Source: Sporosarcina limicola
Lineage (GTDB): Bacteria > Bacillota > Bacilli > Bacillales_A > Planococcaceae
Assembly: GCF_014873855.1 (NCBI RefSeq)
Contig: NZ_JADBEL010000001.1
Coordinates: forward strand, 283,198-347,197
Direction of reading: 5' to 3'
DNA length: 64,000 nucleotides
In this document: positions 54,141-63,772 of the stretch, piece after piece
Layout: each line of letters starts with the position of its first letter
How positions within the stretch are numbered: position 1 is the stretch's first letter
The notes under the pieces: generated by a model
The model's input: only the letters and a program-made list of their open reading frames with translations
Told to the model about the DNA's origin: nothing
Database searches by the model: none
Made by a program: the position numbers and the translations under genes

Positions 54141-54766
54141 ATCAGTCGCTCGCGCGGTAGATTGGTCGCTTCGACGATGGAATCAGTCGCTTGCGCGATA
54201 GATTGGTCGCTTCGACGTGGGAATCAGTCGCTCACGCGGTAGATTGGTCGCTTCGACGTGAGAATCAGTCGCTCGTGCGGTAGATTGGTCGCTTTGACGT
54301 GGGAATCAGTCGCTCGCGCGGTAGATTGGTCGCTTTGACGTGGGAATCAGTCGCTCGCGCGGTAGATTGGTCGCTTCGATGGTGGAATTAGTCGCTCGCG
54401 CGGTAGATTGGTCGCTTCCATGAGAGAATCAGTCGCTCGCGCGATAGATTGGTCGCTTCGACGATGGAATCAGTCGCTTGCGCGGTAGATTGGTCGCTTC
54501 GACGAGAGAATCAGTCGCTCGTGCGGTAGATTGGTCGCTTTGATGAGGGAATCAGTCGCTCGCGCGATAGATTGGTCGCTTCGACGATGGAATCAGTCGC
54601 TCGCGCGGTAGATTGGTCGCTTCGATGAGAGAATCAGTCGCTCGTGCGGTAGATTGGTCGCTTCGATGGTGGAATTAGTCGCTCGCGCGGTAGATTGGTC
54701 GCTTCGACGTGGGAATCAGTCGCTTGCGCGGTAGATTGGTCGCTTCGACGTGGGAATCAGTCGCTT
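54141..54766 (+). repeat. Family D array: 31 half-units in an exact 41-bp dimer period
   Basis: ATCAGTCGCT half-units start at 54141, 54182, 54223, 54264, 54305, 54346 and so on to 54756 (16 copies, every step 41), alternating with 15 ATTGGTCGCT half-units 20 bases further. The bases after each core (YGCGCGRTAG or TTCGAYGDKRG) vary at a few positions. It runs from just behind the urea channel stop to the shared terminator and has no indel over more than 600 bases. Confidence 0.95.
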
Positions 54767-54772
54767 AACACA

Positions 54773-54802
54773 AAAAAGTCCGCAAATGAATGCGGACTTT
54801 TT
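54773..54802. terminator. Bidirectional terminator at the edge of the family D array
   Basis: AAAAAGTCCGCA / TGCGGACTTTTT, 6-base loop, directly after the array and 6 bases before the thioesterase stop. Confidence 0.9.
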
Positions 54803-54808
54803 CCTTAT

Positions 54809-55285
54809 TTAATGCTTCAATTCATTTCGTAATTTACGGTGTTCACGCCGGGCGACTGCTGTTTCGAATAATCTCGTTTCCACTTCGGTTTCCGGGAATA
54901 CGCCCGGTACAGGAGTAGACTTATTATTTTCATCCATGGCAACCATCGTTAGAAATGATTCCGTCGTTAGTTTTGTTACACCTGTCAAAAGGTTCATGGA
55001 ATGGACTTTAACGAATACTTCCATAGAAGAACGACCCGTTGAACTGACAATTGCTTCGAGTTCCAGTACGTCACCTACTCGCGCGGATGAAAGGAAATCT
55101 ACTGAGTCAATTGATGCCGTGACAACAGCTGTGTGCGCATGTTTCATAGCCGTTATCGCGGCAATTTCATCTATATATGAAAGAACATGGCCCCCAAAAA
55201 TAGTCTGCAAATGATTCGTATCTGGCGGCAATACAAGTTTCGTCTGGATTGTGCGAGACTGGCCCATCGGTCGTTTTTCTGTCAT
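54809..55285 (-). CDS. Acyl-CoA thioesterase, hotdog fold (YkhA-like)
   Basis: 158 residues. Opening RTIQTKLVLPPDTNHLQTIF with GGHVLSYIDEIAAITAMKHA carries the catalytic Asn/Asp region of the BFIT/YciA group; SVDFLSSARVGDVLELEAIV follows. It hydrolyses acyl-CoA; chain-length preference unknown. Single gene. Confidence 0.9.
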   Translation of the reverse strand: MTEKRPMGQSRTIQTKLVLPPDTNHLQTIFGGHVLSYIDEIAAITAMKHAHTAVVTASIDSVDFLSSARVGDVLELEAIVSSTGRSSMEVFVKVHSMNLLTGVTKLTTESFLTMVAMDENNKSTPVPGVFPETEVETRLFETAVARREHRKLRNELKH

Positions 55286-55424
55286 CTATTTTTCCCCATT
55301 TCACTAATCGAGTCTATAGCCAGTATACCTATTTTCGAGGGAAATGACCGCATTTCAATTTAATTTTTCACAAAAAATCAGAAGTCCATATTATTTTTTA
55401 TGAACTAAACAACGTCAGATTGTC

Positions 55425-56348
55425 TCACTCAACACCCGGCAAAATCGTCAGTGTGCGATTATCCGCGTCGAGTTTCGCTCCAACGCCAAGTGGGATAGCG
55501 AAATGCGGCTGGCAATGACCCATTTTAAATCCTTTAACAACAGGTTTGCCAAGGTCGCCAAAATAATGAGCAAACACTTCAGCGAGCGTAAGCGATGCTT
55601 TGCCCTTTTTCGGTTCCACAGCCGAAAAGTCACCCACAACAATTCCAACTGCATCCTCTAATTTCCCAGCTAACCGCAATTGATTCAACAAGCCATCGAT
55701 ACGGTATGGCTCTTCACCGACATCCTCGATGAAAAGAAGTTTCCCTTTTGTATCAATTTCAAATTTCGTACCGATTCCACTAGCGAGAAGTGATAGATTC
55801 CCACCGACAAGTTCACCTTGTGCCACACCACCGTTAATGGTTTCTAGCGGTGAAATCTCCTCTGTATAATGAAGTTCCATCGGCTCGAACAGCTGTTGAA
55901 ACATTCTAGCAGATAATTCATGGAATGTTTCCTTCCCCACACAGGATGCAAGCATTGGACCGTGGAACGTTACAAGATTCGAATACAGTCCCATTGCCGT
56001 GTGGAGGAATGTGATATCACTGAATCCCCAAAAGATTTTTGGATTCTCCTGCATCAGTTGCAAGTCAATCTTATCGGTATAACGTGCAGATCCATAACCG
56101 CCACCTGCACAAATAATTCCCTTCACACTCGGATCCGCGAACATATCATGTAAATCTGCTAATCGTTCTTCATCCGTCCCTGCTAAATAGCCGTACCCAT
56201 TTTTCACACTCTTTCCAAACCGCCATTTCAAACCGAGCTGTTCAAGAAATGCGAGCGACCGTTCAAGATTTTCCTGATTCGGCGGACTGGCTGGAGCAAT
56301 GATGCCAATTGTATCTCCTTGTCGAAGTCGTTGTGGACGTATTTTCAT
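55425..56348 (-). CDS. LD-carboxypeptidase, S66 family (MccF-like)
   Basis: 307 residues from the ATG at 56348 (GGGAG five bases upstream; a longer frame has no site). Nucleophile Ser in GIICAGGGYGSARYTDKIDL, Glu in the middle (LLFIEDVGEEPYRIDGLLNQ) and catalytic His in FKMGHCQPHFAIPLGVGAKL. Cleaves an L-D bond in muropeptides or in peptide-nucleotide antibiotics. Its neighbour, the oligopeptide permease, fits wall-peptide recycling. Confidence 0.92.
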   Translation of the reverse strand: MKIRPQRLRQGDTIGIIAPASPPNQENLERSLAFLEQLGLKWRFGKSVKNGYGYLAGTDEERLADLHDMFADPSVKGIICAGGGYGSARYTDKIDLQLMQENPKIFWGFSDITFLHTAMGLYSNLVTFHGPMLASCVGKETFHELSARMFQQLFEPMELHYTEEISPLETINGGVAQGELVGGNLSLLASGIGTKFEIDTKGKLLFIEDVGEEPYRIDGLLNQLRLAGKLEDAVGIVVGDFSAVEPKKGKASLTLAEVFAHYFGDLGKPVVKGFKMGHCQPHFAIPLGVGAKLDADNRTLTILPGVE

Positions 56349-56390
56349 AGTAACTCCCTTTCCATTGCTTATTTTCATGTTTATGCATAC

Positions 56391-56419
56391 AAAAAGCTAT
56401 AACCCCAAAGGATTATAGC
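56391..56419 (-). terminator. Terminator of the opp operon
   Basis: GCTATAATCC / GGGTTATAGC stem followed by TTTTTG on the minus strand, ~33 bases after the oppF stop. Confidence 0.85.
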
Positions 56420-56452
56420 ATTTTATCATCACTATTCCGACAAGACGGTCTT

Positions 56453-57469
56453 TTAGCAATCGTGAAGTGCAACTGCATCTTCACGAGACATAACCGTTTC
56501 ATCATACAAATGGCACGCAACAAAATGATTGGGTTCAGCTTCCCTATAGACTGGTTCAATTTTAGAACAGACATCCATCACATTCGGGCATCGTGTTCTG
56601 AATCGACAACCACTTGGAATGTCAATCGGGCTAGGGACATCCCCTTGTAAAATGGTTTGTTCCCTCGACCTCTCCATATCGGGATCCGGAATCGGGATGG
56701 CCGACAGCAACGCCCGTGAATAGGGATGGAGCGGCTTTTCATAGAGTGTATCACTCGCTGTAAGCTCCACAATTTTACCCAAATACATCACTGCGATTCG
56801 ATCACTGATGTATTTCACCATCGACAAATCATGCGCGATGAATAAATACGTTAACTCTTTCTCTTCTTGAAGCTTTTTCAGCAAGTTTACAATTTGCGCT
56901 TGGATTGATACATCGAGCGCGGCTATCGGTTCGTCCGCAACGATGAATTGGGGTTCTACCGCTAAAGCGCGGGCGATACCAATACGTTGCCGCTGTCCCC
57001 CACTAAATTCATGCGGGTAGCGTTGTGAGTGCTTTTTACTAAGGCCAACGAGTTCCAATAGTTCGTTCACTTTCTCTTCCCGCTCCATGCGCGAAAGTTC
57101 CGGAGAATGAATGACCAATCCTTCTGAAATAATTTCCATTACAGTCATCCGTGGATTAAGTGAAGAATAAGGATCCTGAAAAATCATTTGCATCGCACGC
57201 TTTTTTTGTTGTTGGACCGCCTTATTTTGTTTGGTATGGAGTACTTCATTATCAAAAATGACTTCCCCGCTTGTTGGCTCATAAATTTGCGTAATCGTCC
57301 TGCCAACTGTGGACTTCCCACAACCAGATTCCCCAACAAGGCCAAGTGTTTCACCTTTCTTTATCGTGAAACTAATCCCATCTATCGCCTTTAGTGTACT
57401 CGTTTTGCCCATTTTAAAATGCTTCTTTAAATCTTTTACTACTAATAAATCCTCGTTTTTTTTCATCAT
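56453..57469 (-). CDS. oppF: Oligopeptide ABC transporter ATP-binding protein OppF
   Basis: 338 residues. Walker A GESGCGKSTV, signature EFSGGQRQRIGIARAL, Walker B FIVADEPIAALDVS, then the C-terminal oligopeptide domain with its Cys cluster (SGCRFRTRCPNVMDVCSKIE). ATGA overlap with oppD. Confidence 0.93.
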   Translation of the reverse strand: MMKKNEDLLVVKDLKKHFKMGKTSTLKAIDGISFTIKKGETLGLVGESGCGKSTVGRTITQIYEPTSGEVIFDNEVLHTKQNKAVQQQKKRAMQMIFQDPYSSLNPRMTVMEIISEGLVIHSPELSRMEREEKVNELLELVGLSKKHSQRYPHEFSGGQRQRIGIARALAVEPQFIVADEPIAALDVSIQAQIVNLLKKLQEEKELTYLFIAHDLSMVKYISDRIAVMYLGKIVELTASDTLYEKPLHPYSRALLSAIPIPDPDMERSREQTILQGDVPSPIDIPSGCRFRTRCPNVMDVCSKIEPVYREAEPNHFVACHLYDETVMSREDAVALHDC

Positions 57470-58485
57470 TTCGCACTCCCAACTTCTTCTGGGATATGTG
57501 TCAACGGAGTTCTAGCATCCTGCAACCAGCACATCACCGTATGACTCTCATTTAAATGTGTATGTTCAGGTAAAAAGTCATGACAAACCTTCATTGTATA
57601 GGGGCAACGCGCCGCAAAAGGACATCCCGTCCCAAGTGTCGCTAAATCAGGTGGCGAACCAGGAATCGGTATCAGCGGCTCTGACCTGCTTGCACTCAAG
57701 TTAGGCATCGAGCGTAAAAGCCCCAGTGTATACGGATGCTGTGGCTGATAAAAGATCTCGTCCAACGTCCCTTGTTCTACAATTTCGCCTGCGTACATGA
57801 CGGCAACACGATCCGCCATATTTGCCACGACACCTAGATCATGTGTAATAAGGATAATCGCCGTATCCATTTTCTCCTGCAAGTCCTTCATTAATTGTAG
57901 AATTTGCGCTTGTATGGTGACGTCAAGGGCAGTCGTCGGCTCATCTGCTATCAAAATCCGCGGATTACAGGCCAGTGCCATGGCAATTACGACACGCTGT
58001 CTCATGCCCCCAGAAAACTGATGAGGATACGCTTCGAGTCTTTCTTTCGCATTGGGTATGCCTACAAGTTCCAGCATTTCTAACGCCTTCTGCTTGGCAA
58101 CCTTTTTAGAAAGGTGTTGATGTTTTAAAAGCCCTTCCATAATTTGCTTTCCAATCCGCATCGTCGGGTTTAAAGAAGTCATTGGATCTTGGAACACCAT
58201 CGCAATTTCCGAACCTCTCACTTTCTGCATATCACTCAATGAAAGATTGAGTAAATCCCGTCCTTCATATGTGATATCGCCTTCTGAGATCAATGTATTA
58301 TGCTTTGGCAGAAGTCGCATAATCGTCTTTGCAGTTACGGATTTCCCCGAACCTGATTCGCCAACAATCGCTAACGTCTCCCCTTTATTCAACTTGAAAT
58401 TCACACCCCGTATAGCCGTTACCGTACCGGTTTGGGTCTTGAAGGAAACGTGCAAATTATTGACTGCCAATATTTCTTCTGTCAT
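57466..58485 (-). CDS. oppD: Oligopeptide ABC transporter ATP-binding protein OppD
   Basis: 339 residues. Walker A GESGSGKSVTAK, signature QFSGGMRQRVVIAMAL, Walker B ILIADEPTTALDVT and the C-terminal Cys region GTGCPFAARCPYTMKVCHDF. Pairs with OppF. Confidence 0.93.
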   Translation of the reverse strand: MTEEILAVNNLHVSFKTQTGTVTAIRGVNFKLNKGETLAIVGESGSGKSVTAKTIMRLLPKHNTLISEGDITYEGRDLLNLSLSDMQKVRGSEIAMVFQDPMTSLNPTMRIGKQIMEGLLKHQHLSKKVAKQKALEMLELVGIPNAKERLEAYPHQFSGGMRQRVVIAMALACNPRILIADEPTTALDVTIQAQILQLMKDLQEKMDTAIILITHDLGVVANMADRVAVMYAGEIVEQGTLDEIFYQPQHPYTLGLLRSMPNLSASRSEPLIPIPGSPPDLATLGTGCPFAARCPYTMKVCHDFLPEHTHLNESHTVMCWLQDARTPLTHIPEEVGSAK

Positions 58486-58498
58486 TGATGACCCTCCC

Positions 58499-59554
58499 CT
58501 ATTTCCTCATTTTCGGATCTAACGCATCTCTTAATCCGTCTGCTAATAAGTTGAAACAAATCATAATCGTACTGATAACAAGTGCTGGGAAAATAAGCTT
58601 ATACGAGAAAAAACGTATTGATTTATAGCCATCTTCTATCAACACACCTAACGAAGCAAGTGGCGCCTGTAAACCCAGCCCTATGAAACTTAAAAATGCT
58701 TCAAAAAATATTGCAGTAGGAATCGTGAACATAACCGTGACAATGATGGGGCCCATAACGTTCGGCATCAAATGCTTCCAGATTAACCTAGCGTTTGAAG
58801 CGCCCAACGTCTGAGAAGCCAAGACAAACTCCTGCCCTTTCAGTTGTAAAATCTGACCACGTACGACACGCGCCATGCCAACCCATCCTGTAATCACCAT
58901 TGCCAAGATAATCGAGCGAATACCCGGCTCCAATATGAGGATGAACAGGATGATGACAATCAAGTTCGGGATTCCTATAAGAACCTCTATAATCCGCTGC
59001 ATAATAGTATCTATTCTACCGCCATAAAAGGAGGAAATTCCACCATAAATAACGCCTATAATCAAATCTAACGTTGCGGCAACAAGTGCGATGAAAAGTG
59101 AAATTTGAGTTCCCTTCCACACCCTGGTCCATAAATCCCGACCGAATTCATCTGTTCCGAACCAATAATTCGTTTCCACATGCTGCGCTTCATAGACATC
59201 CATCCCTTTAGAATTTTTACCATCAAAGCCGAGCCATTCAAGACCCGAGACTTTTGGCGGCATATTGGAATGTGCTAAGTTTTGGCTTCGGTAGGTATGG
59301 TCATTCATAGACGGTCCAACGATAGCAACAATGATCAAAATCACAAGGGCAAAGAGCGCAATCACGGAGCCTTTATTTTTAAATAGTCGATGGAAAGCTT
59401 CCTGCCAAAAAGAAACGGACGGTTTTGAGATTTCCTCTTGCCCTGCAGTATCCAGCGGTGCAGGTACGAACAGATCAGCAGTAATTTGATCACGATTGTT
59501 AGTTTGAGCAGCTTTTAATTCATCAAGATGCTGTTCTTTACTTGTAGTCTTCAT
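58499..59554 (-). CDS. oppC: Oligopeptide ABC transporter permease OppC
   Basis: 351 residues with a long cytoplasmic N-terminus, six helices, the outside loop WFGTDEFGRDLWTRVWKGTQ and the coupling motif GQEFVLASQTLGASNARLIW. ATGA overlap with oppB. Confidence 0.92.
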   Translation of the reverse strand: MKTTSKEQHLDELKAAQTNNRDQITADLFVPAPLDTAGQEEISKPSVSFWQEAFHRLFKNKGSVIALFALVILIIVAIVGPSMNDHTYRSQNLAHSNMPPKVSGLEWLGFDGKNSKGMDVYEAQHVETNYWFGTDEFGRDLWTRVWKGTQISLFIALVAATLDLIIGVIYGGISSFYGGRIDTIMQRIIEVLIGIPNLIVIILFILILEPGIRSIILAMVITGWVGMARVVRGQILQLKGQEFVLASQTLGASNARLIWKHLMPNVMGPIIVTVMFTIPTAIFFEAFLSFIGLGLQAPLASLGVLIEDGYKSIRFFSYKLIFPALVISTIMICFNLLADGLRDALDPKMRK

Positions 59555-60483
59555 ACCTGTCCCCCCTCTTTGTATTCAATACGGGGATCGAGGAACCCAT
59601 ATAATAGATCCACAATGAAAACGATGACGATGAACAACGTACTATAAAAAAGTGTGATACCCATAATGACACTATAATCGAGCACAAGTATGGATAACGT
59701 AAACTGTTCCCCTAAACCGGGGACGCCGAAAATCTTCTCAATCACGAGCGTTCCCGTCATAATTGAAACCGCAAGTGGCCCAAGCATCGTCACAACGGGG
59801 ATCAGTGCATTTCGAATGACATGCCTTGTCACAACGACCGATTCCCGTAACCCTTTGGATCTTGCGGTGATTACATAATCCTGTCCCAGCACTTCGAGCA
59901 TTTCACTCCGGATAAAACGTGCAACCGTCGCGATGACGGTCACCGAAAGCGCAAACGAGGGCAGTAACGTACTGTCATAACTTTCCCACAAAGCAACAGG
60001 AAGCCATTCCAGCTTTACGCCGATATAATATTGGAGTAAAGCCGCAAAAACGAATGATGGGATAGACATGCCAAGCACCGCCAAGGTCACTGATCCATAA
60101 TCGAGGATTGTATTATGTTTTAGTGCTGAAATGATGCCCAGTACCAATCCTACAAGCGTTCCAAAAATGAGCGCTTGCAATCCTATGAGCGCTGACGGGC
60201 CAACACGATCGACAATCATACTTTTAACAGTACGGCCCTCGTATTGAAATGAATACCCCAAATCACCTTGTAAAAGGTTGCCTATATAACGGACATATTG
60301 TATTGCGGCAGGCTGATCTAATCCGTACTTGGCATTTAATATGACAAGCTGTTTATCGGACAACTTTTCCGGGTTCGTAAACGGTGTTCCAGGAAGGAAT
60401 TGCATAAGGAAAAAAGTTAAGGTAATGATGATAAATAACGTGACAATCATGAAACCAAGCCGTTTTATCATATATCGCTTCAA
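59551..60483 (-). CDS. oppB: Oligopeptide ABC transporter permease OppB
   Basis: About 310 residues from a TTG at 60483 (GGGGTG six bases upstream; a GTG three codons earlier overlaps the site). Opening KRYMIKRLGFMIVTLFIIIT, FLPGTPFTNPEK, GLDQPAAIQYVRYI and the late EKIFGVPGLGEQFTLSI are OppB features. Start moderately sure. Confidence 0.9.
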   Translation of the reverse strand: MKRYMIKRLGFMIVTLFIIITLTFFLMQFLPGTPFTNPEKLSDKQLVILNAKYGLDQPAAIQYVRYIGNLLQGDLGYSFQYEGRTVKSMIVDRVGPSALIGLQALIFGTLVGLVLGIISALKHNTILDYGSVTLAVLGMSIPSFVFAALLQYYIGVKLEWLPVALWESYDSTLLPSFALSVTVIATVARFIRSEMLEVLGQDYVITARSKGLRESVVVTRHVIRNALIPVVTMLGPLAVSIMTGTLVIEKIFGVPGLGEQFTLSILVLDYSVIMGITLFYSTLFIVIVFIVDLLYGFLDPRIEYKEGGQV

Positions 60484-60563
60484 ATCAGACACCCCAATTC
60501 TTTGAAAAGTTCATGTTCAACGTTCGTACAATTCAGACTAATTAAGCAGGAGTTATCCCAATC

Positions 60564-60597
60564 AAAAACGCGGATGCACCAGTTGGTTACACCCGCG
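60564..60597 (-). terminator. Intra-operon attenuating terminator between oppA and oppB
   Basis: CGCGGGTG / CATCCGCG stem followed by TTTTTG on the minus strand, ~23 bases after oppA. It should make the binding protein more abundant than the membrane parts. Confidence 0.8.
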
Positions 60598-60619
60598 CCC
60601 TTTTCCACTTTATTGTCTA

Positions 60620-62281
60620 TTATTCCTCAATATAAGCCCATTGGTAAGACGTATCTGCACCTGTTGGATGATCTACAAGTCCTTTTACTTTATTGTTAAG
60701 AAGAACCGACGATCCCCGTTGATAAAGCGGTGCGACTGCAACGTCATCTTCTAAAAAGATTTTCTCAATATTAAGCAATAGTTTGTAACGCTTGCTTAGG
60801 TCTGTCTCTCCGCGCGCTTCTGTAACTAATGCATCGAGTTTAGGATTGTAGTAATCCATACGGTTTGCTGAACTTCCTTTTACCCACATATCCAAGTATG
60901 TCATCGGATCTCTGTAATCAGGACCCCATGTTGAAAGAGAAAGGTCATATTTAATTGCTTTTTCAATTTCAAGACGTTGTTTGAATGGTACAGCTTTGAT
61001 TTCAAGTTTGAAACCAGGAAGATTGTCTTCAAGCTGAGCTTGTAAAAATTCAGCTACTTTCTTCATTTCGTCTGTATCAGCGATGTTCAATGAAACCTTC
61101 ACTTCTTTTTGCCCGATTTCAGCTAGCGCTTTTTCCCAATACTCTTTCGCTTCTGCCGGTGTTCCTTTGTTGAAATCTCCATTGAGTTCTCGATAATCTA
61201 CCTTATCCGGTGAGAAGTAAAATGATTCTGCAACCACCCCGTAGATTGGTGAAGAGCCATCTTTCAAAATAACATCCGTCAATCCCTCACGGTCAATCGC
61301 CATGTTGACAGCTTTGCGGAGATTGACATTTTTCAATGCAGGGTTGTTATGATTGAATCGTAAGAAAACTGTACCGGCGGCTTTCACATTTTTGAAGTCT
61401 TCCTTTTCCTTATATTGATCGACAAGTGCAGATGTCAACTTGACACGATCAATTTTACCAGTTTCATAAAGATTAATGCCTGAAGAGGGGTCTTTTACTA
61501 CAAACACATTGACTTTTTCAAGTTTAACATTTTCTGCATCCCAGTAATCTTCGTTCTTTACCATTTCCCAACCCTGTTCTTGTGTCCAGTTTACAAGTTT
61601 GAAAGGGCCATTTGCTAAGATATTGTCCGCTTCAAGGGCATATTGATCGCCAAGCTTTTCAACAAATTTTTGATTTTGAGGTAGGAATGTTGCAAATGCA
61701 AGCAATGTTTTAAACAAAGGATTCGGACTTTCGAGCGTTACTTCAAGTGTTTTATCACCTGTCGCTTTTATGCCAAGCTCTTCAGCATCCATTTCCCCAT
61801 TCATAATTGCTTCTGCATTTTTAACACCCGCAGTGACGATCATATAATTATAAGCGCCATTATCTTTCATAACACGTTTCCAAGCATATTCGAAGTCCGC
61901 AGCAGTTACGGGGTCACCATTACTCCATTTTGTATCCTTTAGAGTGAATGTATGAACCATTTCATCATCACTCATCTCGTGTTTTTCAGCTAATGCAAGG
62001 ACAGAATCGTTATCCTGATTTTGACGATATAGCCCTTCATTCACATTGTTTAATACGTTAAAAGCAATTGCATCATGCGCTTTCGTCGAGTCCAAAGTAG
62101 GAATATCCGATGGCTCACTCAAATTGAGTACTTGGTCGACTTTTTCGCCGCCTTCTTTGCCATTATCCTCTTTCTTTGGTTCATCTTCTTTTTTGTTTGA
62201 TGAACTGAAGTTACATCCCGATAAAACTAGCGTAAAAATTGCAAGGAACATAAACCCTAACCATTTTTTATTCTTCATCAT
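60620..62281 (-). CDS. oppA: Oligopeptide-binding lipoprotein OppA
   Basis: 553 residues; start among two ATG and a TTG in a row after GGGGG. Signal peptide LGFMFLAIFTLVLSGC with lipobox LSGC, then an acidic, Lys-rich linker. SBP family 5: LNLSEPSDIPTLDSTKAHDA, VTAADFEYAWKRVMKDNGAY, RKAVNMAIDREGLTDVILKD and a late SLSTWGPDYRDPMTYLDMWV. Captures oligopeptides outside. Confidence 0.94.
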   Translation of the reverse strand: MMKNKKWLGFMFLAIFTLVLSGCNFSSSNKKEDEPKKEDNGKEGGEKVDQVLNLSEPSDIPTLDSTKAHDAIAFNVLNNVNEGLYRQNQDNDSVLALAEKHEMSDDEMVHTFTLKDTKWSNGDPVTAADFEYAWKRVMKDNGAYNYMIVTAGVKNAEAIMNGEMDAEELGIKATGDKTLEVTLESPNPLFKTLLAFATFLPQNQKFVEKLGDQYALEADNILANGPFKLVNWTQEQGWEMVKNEDYWDAENVKLEKVNVFVVKDPSSGINLYETGKIDRVKLTSALVDQYKEKEDFKNVKAAGTVFLRFNHNNPALKNVNLRKAVNMAIDREGLTDVILKDGSSPIYGVVAESFYFSPDKVDYRELNGDFNKGTPAEAKEYWEKALAEIGQKEVKVSLNIADTDEMKKVAEFLQAQLEDNLPGFKLEIKAVPFKQRLEIEKAIKYDLSLSTWGPDYRDPMTYLDMWVKGSSANRMDYYNPKLDALVTEARGETDLSKRYKLLLNIEKIFLEDDVAVAPLYQRGSSVLLNNKVKGLVDHPTGADTSYQWAYIEE

Positions 62282-62407
62282 CAATTTCCCCCTTGTTAAA
62301 TCTTTTGAATTTTATATAATTATATATGTAAATATCACAAATTACAATAACATTAATAATATTCTGCACCTTCCAATATTATCTAATTCAAGGAGCTGTT
62401 TAAAGAG

Positions 62408-62764
62408 ATGAAAGATAGGTCCCTCATACTTCTAGCAATTATATTCACAGTCTCGGTTTCCATTTTATTGTTATTTTTTTCAGAAAGTATTATTTATTTT
62501 TTTGATGGGATATTTTACATCGGATTAATTCTGTTAATAATCGGGAGTGTATTGATGCTCATTCAAGCAGAATTCTTCAACGCCTTTGTAAAAAGTTCAA
62601 AGTACTTTTTTTCTGCTGTTAGTAAAAAGGAACAAGTAATTCGGGATGTTGAAAGCAGAAAGATAAATACAACAAGTTATAAAAGACAATTTTCCATCAC
62701 TAACTATTTTCTACTACTTGGGCTCCTTTACTGCGTAATTAGCCTTATAGGTTCAATTGTTTAG
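62408..62764 (+). CDS. DUF3899-family small membrane protein
   Basis: 118 residues with three helices: two N-terminal (LILLAIIFTVSVSILLLFF and GIFYIGLILLIIGSVLMLIQ) and one C-terminal (YFLLLGLLYCVISLIGSIV), with a basic loop between. The pattern fits DUF3899. Function unknown. Convergent with the dipeptidase gene 29 bases away. Confidence 0.65.
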   Translation: MKDRSLILLAIIFTVSVSILLLFFSESIIYFFDGIFYIGLILLIIGSVLMLIQAEFFNAFVKSSKYFFSAVSKKEQVIRDVESRKINTTSYKRQFSITNYFLLLGLLYCVISLIGSIV

Positions 62765-62793
62765 GTGCCTGGTACCCACATAATTAAGACTTC

Positions 62794-63720
62794 TTACTTC
62801 GGACGATGGTCTAGGAAGTTTTGGTAGGCGAAGCCCTTCACTGTGTCTTCACTGTATCGTTTTAAAAGTTCATTTACCAAGTTAGGATACATTGAAGCAT
62901 CTTCCAAATTGATAATTTTCTGTGTAATTCCATCGAAGTCGGAACCTAAACCAATTTGGTTTGCCCCTCCTAATGAGCAGAAGTGATCGATATGTTCAAT
63001 AAGATTGGAAATTGTAACGTCCCCTTGCGCTTTCACAAATGGAGGACAATAGACGACGTGAATCATTCCATTTTTATTGAACATTGCCTTCGCTTGTTCA
63101 TCCGAAAGATTTCGAACGTGATTGCATAATGATTTTGCATTTGAGTGACTTGCAATAGGGTACTTCGCTTCACCCATGACATCCCAAAAAGCTTTTTCAC
63201 ATAAATGGGATACGTCAGTGAGAATTTTATGACGATTGTTAAAGTCAACAATTTCTCTACCAAATGATGTAAGACCTGCTCCACGTTTTTCCCCTGCTCC
63301 GTCTGCCGCCAAGTTCGCATTATTCCAGGTAAGGCCGATTGACCGAACACCTAATTCATATAAAATCGACAGTTTTTGAAGGTCATTTCCGATTGCATCC
63401 ACACCTTCTAATGTCAATAAAGCTCCAATCTCTCCCTCTTTCAAGTGATCGATATCACTCCATTCCTTAATCAGTTTCATATTCGGATTATTTGCAAGGA
63501 CATCCGAATAAAAATAATGGATCTGATCTAAAGCGACTTGAAATTTTTCGTCCGACTTTATATCTGGATAGATGAAAATTGCGAATGCCTGTACTTTGAC
63601 TCCGCCTTGTTTCAGTTTTTCATAGCTCATATCAAGCTCTGGAGCATTTTGAAACTTCAATTTCCCTTTCGATTCATATAGCTTTAGCAATACGTCACAA
63701 TGTAGGTCAATAATATTCAT
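62794..63720 (-). CDS. Membrane dipeptidase (renal dipeptidase family, M19)
   Basis: 308 residues. Zinc ligands: IIDLHCDVLLKLYE (HxD), LTLEGVDAIG (Glu), LTDVSHLCEKAFWDVM and PIASHSNAKSLCNHVRNLSD (His). GLGSDFDGITQKI near the end is the family signature. Hydrolyses dipeptides, often with a D-residue. Bacterial forms are soluble. Fits peptide use after Opp uptake. Confidence 0.93.
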   Translation of the reverse strand: MNIIDLHCDVLLKLYESKGKLKFQNAPELDMSYEKLKQGGVKVQAFAIFIYPDIKSDEKFQVALDQIHYFYSDVLANNPNMKLIKEWSDIDHLKEGEIGALLTLEGVDAIGNDLQKLSILYELGVRSIGLTWNNANLAADGAGEKRGAGLTSFGREIVDFNNRHKILTDVSHLCEKAFWDVMGEAKYPIASHSNAKSLCNHVRNLSDEQAKAMFNKNGMIHVVYCPPFVKAQGDVTISNLIEHIDHFCSLGGANQIGLGSDFDGITQKIINLEDASMYPNLVNELLKRYSEDTVKGFAYQNFLDHRPK

Positions 63721-63772
63721 TTTTACTTTCCCCCTTTTAAACTTATGTAATTTTCCGCAAATTAAACCCTTG

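Noticed and set aside
54141..54766. CRISPR array
   Set aside because: The conserved cores are only about 10 bases and the 'spacers' are nearly the same as each other; the 20-21 bp period is far too short, and no cas gene is near. The same holds for the other three families.
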